The notes beneath the pieces were generated by a model. That model was not told where the DNA came from. It saw only the letters and a list, made by a program, of their open reading frames with translations, and made no database searches. Positions 5,726 to 7,291 of a stretch of DNA of 7,291 nucleotides are shown here, piece after piece. The position numbers and the translations under genes are program-made. Position 1 is the stretch's first letter. Each line of letters begins with the position of its first letter. Origin of the DNA: Chitinophagia bacterium (lineage in GTDB: Bacteria; Bacteroidota; Bacteroidia; Chitinophagales; Chitinophagaceae); NCBI GenBank assembly GCA_010021705.1, contig RGMU01000076.1, forward strand, positions 1 through 7,291, read 5' to 3'.

Positions 5726-6345
5726 TTATTCTTTACGCTTTCCCACTCTTGGGTTTGGTGGTTGTATTGCTTAATAGGCTTTGCCGGGTTGCCGCCGGCT
5801 ACGGTATAGGGTGGGATGCTTTTTGTAACCACCGACCCTGCTGCTATCACGCAATGCCTACCAATGGTAACGCCTGCCGTTATCACCACATTGGCTGCTA
5901 TCCAACTGTCTGCTTCTATCACTATGGGCTTGGTAGTTACGGGCTGGTCAACAATGGGGGTGTTAATATCTTTATATTCATGGTTTAGCCCGCTTGCCAC
6001 TACATTTTGCGCAAAAATTACGTTATCGCCAATGCTAACGGGTCCTATAATCACATTTCCCATTCCTATAAGCGTATTATCGCCTATCACCACATCGCCC
6101 ACGCCATTGTTAATGGTGCAAAAGTCTTCTATCACGCTGTTTTTGCCTAAGCTAAAGGCATTAAACGGTAACACATCTATGCGGGTACGCCGCCTTATTT
6201 TTGCCCCTTTGCCGTATTTATGGAGTAGTGGATTAACTATCAGTTGAACCCATAAGCGGGGGCGGGCTTCGCCGGAGGGTATGAGCATCCAATGAACCAA
6301 TTTTTTTAACTTAGCATTGCCCTTAATAACCGAAGCTATACCCAT
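5722..6345 (-). CDS. Left-handed beta-helix (hexapeptide repeat) acyltransferase
   Basis: Members of this trimeric family (WcaF, maltose and galactoside O-acetyltransferases) move an acetyl or other acyl group from a CoA donor to a sugar. The 207-residue protein has a basic N-terminal helical part (1-45) and then many hexapeptide turns of the form [IV]-G-x4 from about 66 to 175, for example VVIGDNTLIGMGNVIIG and VTIGRHCVIAAGSVV. A loop at 117-140 interrupts the coil with GLNHEY; H122 is the probable catalytic base. The end PPYTVAGGNPAKPIK (178-192) is the usual C-terminal signature of sugar O-acetyltransferases. The substrate cannot be told from sequence. The divergent TolC-like and Wzz-like genes hint at a role in surface polysaccharide decoration. 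The gene overlaps cdd by four bases, tail to tail. Confidence 0.9.
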   Translation of the reverse strand: MGIASVIKGNAKLKKLVHWMLIPSGEARPRLWVQLIVNPLLHKYGKGAKIRRRTRIDVLPFNAFSLGKNSVIEDFCTINNGVGDVVIGDNTLIGMGNVIIGPVSIGDNVIFAQNVVASGLNHEYKDINTPIVDQPVTTKPIVIEADSWIAANVVITAGVTIGRHCVIAAGSVVTKSIPPYTVAGGNPAKPIKQYNHQTQEWESVKNN

Positions 6346-6365
6346 AAAGCGCGTAATTATGGCTG

Positions 6366-6373
6366 CAAATGTA
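6366..6373 (-). promoter_or_regulatory. Probable promoter of the acyltransferase gene, -7 element
   Basis: On the minus strand this reads TACATTTG, an exact TAnnTTTG match 21 bases upstream of the acyltransferase start, so the leader would be only about 15 bases. The following GCAGCC is identical to the bases after the rplM -7 element. A TTG lies only 12 bases upstream (6388-6386), too close for a standard -33 box. For the divergent plus-strand gene I found no convincing promoter in 6374-6450. Confidence 0.45.
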
Positions 6374-6450
6374 ATTATATCCCGCCAATTCCGCTATAAT
6401 GTGTTAATTGTGAACATAAAACTAAATTATTGCGCGCATAATTAACATTA

Positions 6451-7227
6451 ATGCATAGATTATTTGTTTATTTGCATGGTATTTTGATACACAATTTATA
6501 TCGTAACTATTATTTTAGCTTGCACTACAAGGTTATACCCATACTAATAGGCATATTTTTGTTATCAGCACATGGTTTGCAAGCACAGCAAACCATGATG
6601 ACAGAGGTGTCTATACCCTATATGGAAAAGCTGGTAGCATATGCCAAAGCTAACTATCCGCGCGTGCAAGCCTTAGAACATAAGCTAAAAGCCACCAAAT
6701 ATGCCTATAGCCGCAGCAAGCTGGCATGGGCGGAAGTGATAGGTTTTAACTATTTATACAGCCCCTCTAATACCGTTACCATAGACAGTGCAAGTACAAA
6801 AACTTATGCTTTGGTAAGCTCCCGCACCTTAACCGGTTATCAATTAGGTATAAATGCTAATCTTGGTTCTTTATTAGGTAAAATGGGTACTACAAAAATA
6901 CTCAAAGAAGAGATGTATATTGCAGAGTTAGATATTGATGAGTATTTTATAAAGTTGGAAAGCGAAGTTAAACAACGTTATTATAATTATGTGGTGCGAA
7001 CCGTTATATTAAGCCACAAATCAAAGGCAGAAATAGAAGCTGAAAGTTTAAGTAAGCAAATAAAATATAAATTTGAAAAAGGCGAAGAAACTTTGGAAAA
7101 CTATAGCAAGGTAATGACCAATTACTATGCTGCAGTGCAAACTAAGTTGGAAGCTGAAGGGGATGTAATGCGTGCAAAATGCGCCTTAGAAGAAGTTATT
7201 GGCGTTAAATTAGAGCAAATAAAATAA
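6451..7227 (+). CDS. Short TolC-like outer-membrane protein, about half normal length
   Basis: The likely role is an outer-membrane channel component for export. A hydrophobic stretch VIPILIGIFLLSAHGLQA (28-45) followed by QQ looks like a signal peptide cut after A45, giving a mature protein of about 213 residues. TolC-like traits are the opening PYMEKLVAYAKANYPRVQALEHKLKA (alpha-helical), two amphipathic strand segments near 96-112 and 118-140 split by a loop, and long charged helices from 150 to 258. TolC proteins have about 420-490 residues in two structural repeats; this has only one. The first 25 residues before the signal core are long and a TTG at 6520 is another possible start, so the N-terminus is uncertain. 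The next gene's ATG directly follows the stop (TAAATG), implying coupled translation and a common function. TolC assignment is from overall pattern, not a decisive motif. Confidence 0.6.
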   Translation: MHRLFVYLHGILIHNLYRNYYFSLHYKVIPILIGIFLLSAHGLQAQQTMMTEVSIPYMEKLVAYAKANYPRVQALEHKLKATKYAYSRSKLAWAEVIGFNYLYSPSNTVTIDSASTKTYALVSSRTLTGYQLGINANLGSLLGKMGTTKILKEEMYIAELDIDEYFIKLESEVKQRYYNYVVRTVILSHKSKAEIEAESLSKQIKYKFEKGEETLENYSKVMTNYYAAVQTKLEAEGDVMRAKCALEEVIGVKLEQIK

Positions 7228-7291
7228 ATGGAAGGCGTAAAATTCTTTAATCTGCTTAAAAAGCAAAAATTTACCCTTATTGCAATACCAG
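7228..7291 (+). CDS. Start of a probable Wzz/Wzc-type polysaccharide chain-length or export protein
   Basis: Only 21 codons are visible before the right edge. They read MEGVKFFNLLKKQKF followed by TLIAIP: a short amphipathic segment, a basic cluster and the beginning of a hydrophobic stretch. This is how inner-membrane chain-length determinants and Wzc-like proteins usually begin, just before their first membrane helix. The start codon touches the stop of the TolC-like gene, so the two are surely one operon. Pairing of an outer-membrane channel with a Wzz/Wzc-type protein is common in exopolysaccharide loci. With so little sequence the identification is tentative. Confidence 0.45.
   Translation, partial: MEGVKFFNLLKKQKFTLIAIP

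Noticed and set aside
5749..6247. Plus-strand open frames (5749-5988 and 5816-6247) opposite the acyltransferase
   Set aside because: They are shadows of the minus-strand hexapeptide-repeat gene, whose protein has clear family features; the antisense translations show none.

Overview
The window reads as a chromosomal segment of a Bacteroidota bacterium, probably of the Chitinophagales/Sphingobacteriia type (class level is inference). Support comes from promoter elements of the Bacteroidota form TAnnTTTG upstream of several genes, AT-rich gene starts without clear Shine-Dalgarno sequences, the order rplM-rpsI-rpsB-tsf, and the short (385-residue) form of homogentisate dioxygenase.

Left part, minus strand (1-2510): the translation cluster rplM (L13), rpsI (S9), rpsB (S2) and the first 124 codons of tsf (EF-Ts), which runs off the left edge. 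A well-formed promoter (TTG, 20-bp spacer, TACCTTTG) lies about 120 bases upstream of rplM, and the leader between them can fold. The most unusual feature of the window is here. S2 has a normal core of about 230 residues followed by an acidic linker and a tail of about 75 residues made of Gly/Arg/Pro repeats, giving 355 residues in all. The tail is encoded by tandem repeats of 21-27 bp.

Middle part, plus strand (2511-5725): a divergent, mostly non-coding stretch (2511-2899) with a promoter for each direction and a 13-base palindrome. It is followed by hmgA (homogentisate 1,2-dioxygenase), hppD (4-hydroxyphenylpyruvate dioxygenase) and cdd (cytidine deaminase), spaced 35 and 25 bases apart. 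HppD makes homogentisate from the tyrosine-derived keto acid and HmgA opens its ring, so two consecutive steps of tyrosine breakdown are paired. Cdd belongs to pyrimidine salvage and has no evident link to them beyond position.

Right part (5722-7291): a minus-strand left-handed beta-helix acyltransferase meets cdd tail to tail with interlocked stop codons. Diverging from it is a secreted TolC-like protein of about half the usual TolC length. Its stop codon is directly abutted by the start of another gene, whose 21 visible residues resemble the beginning of a Wzz/Wzc-type polysaccharide chain-length or export protein. This edge may be the start of a surface-polysaccharide locus (inference).

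Most of the window is ordinary housekeeping and catabolic sequence. I see no convincing new multi-gene system. The points most worth a second look are the S2 tail and the half-length TolC protein.
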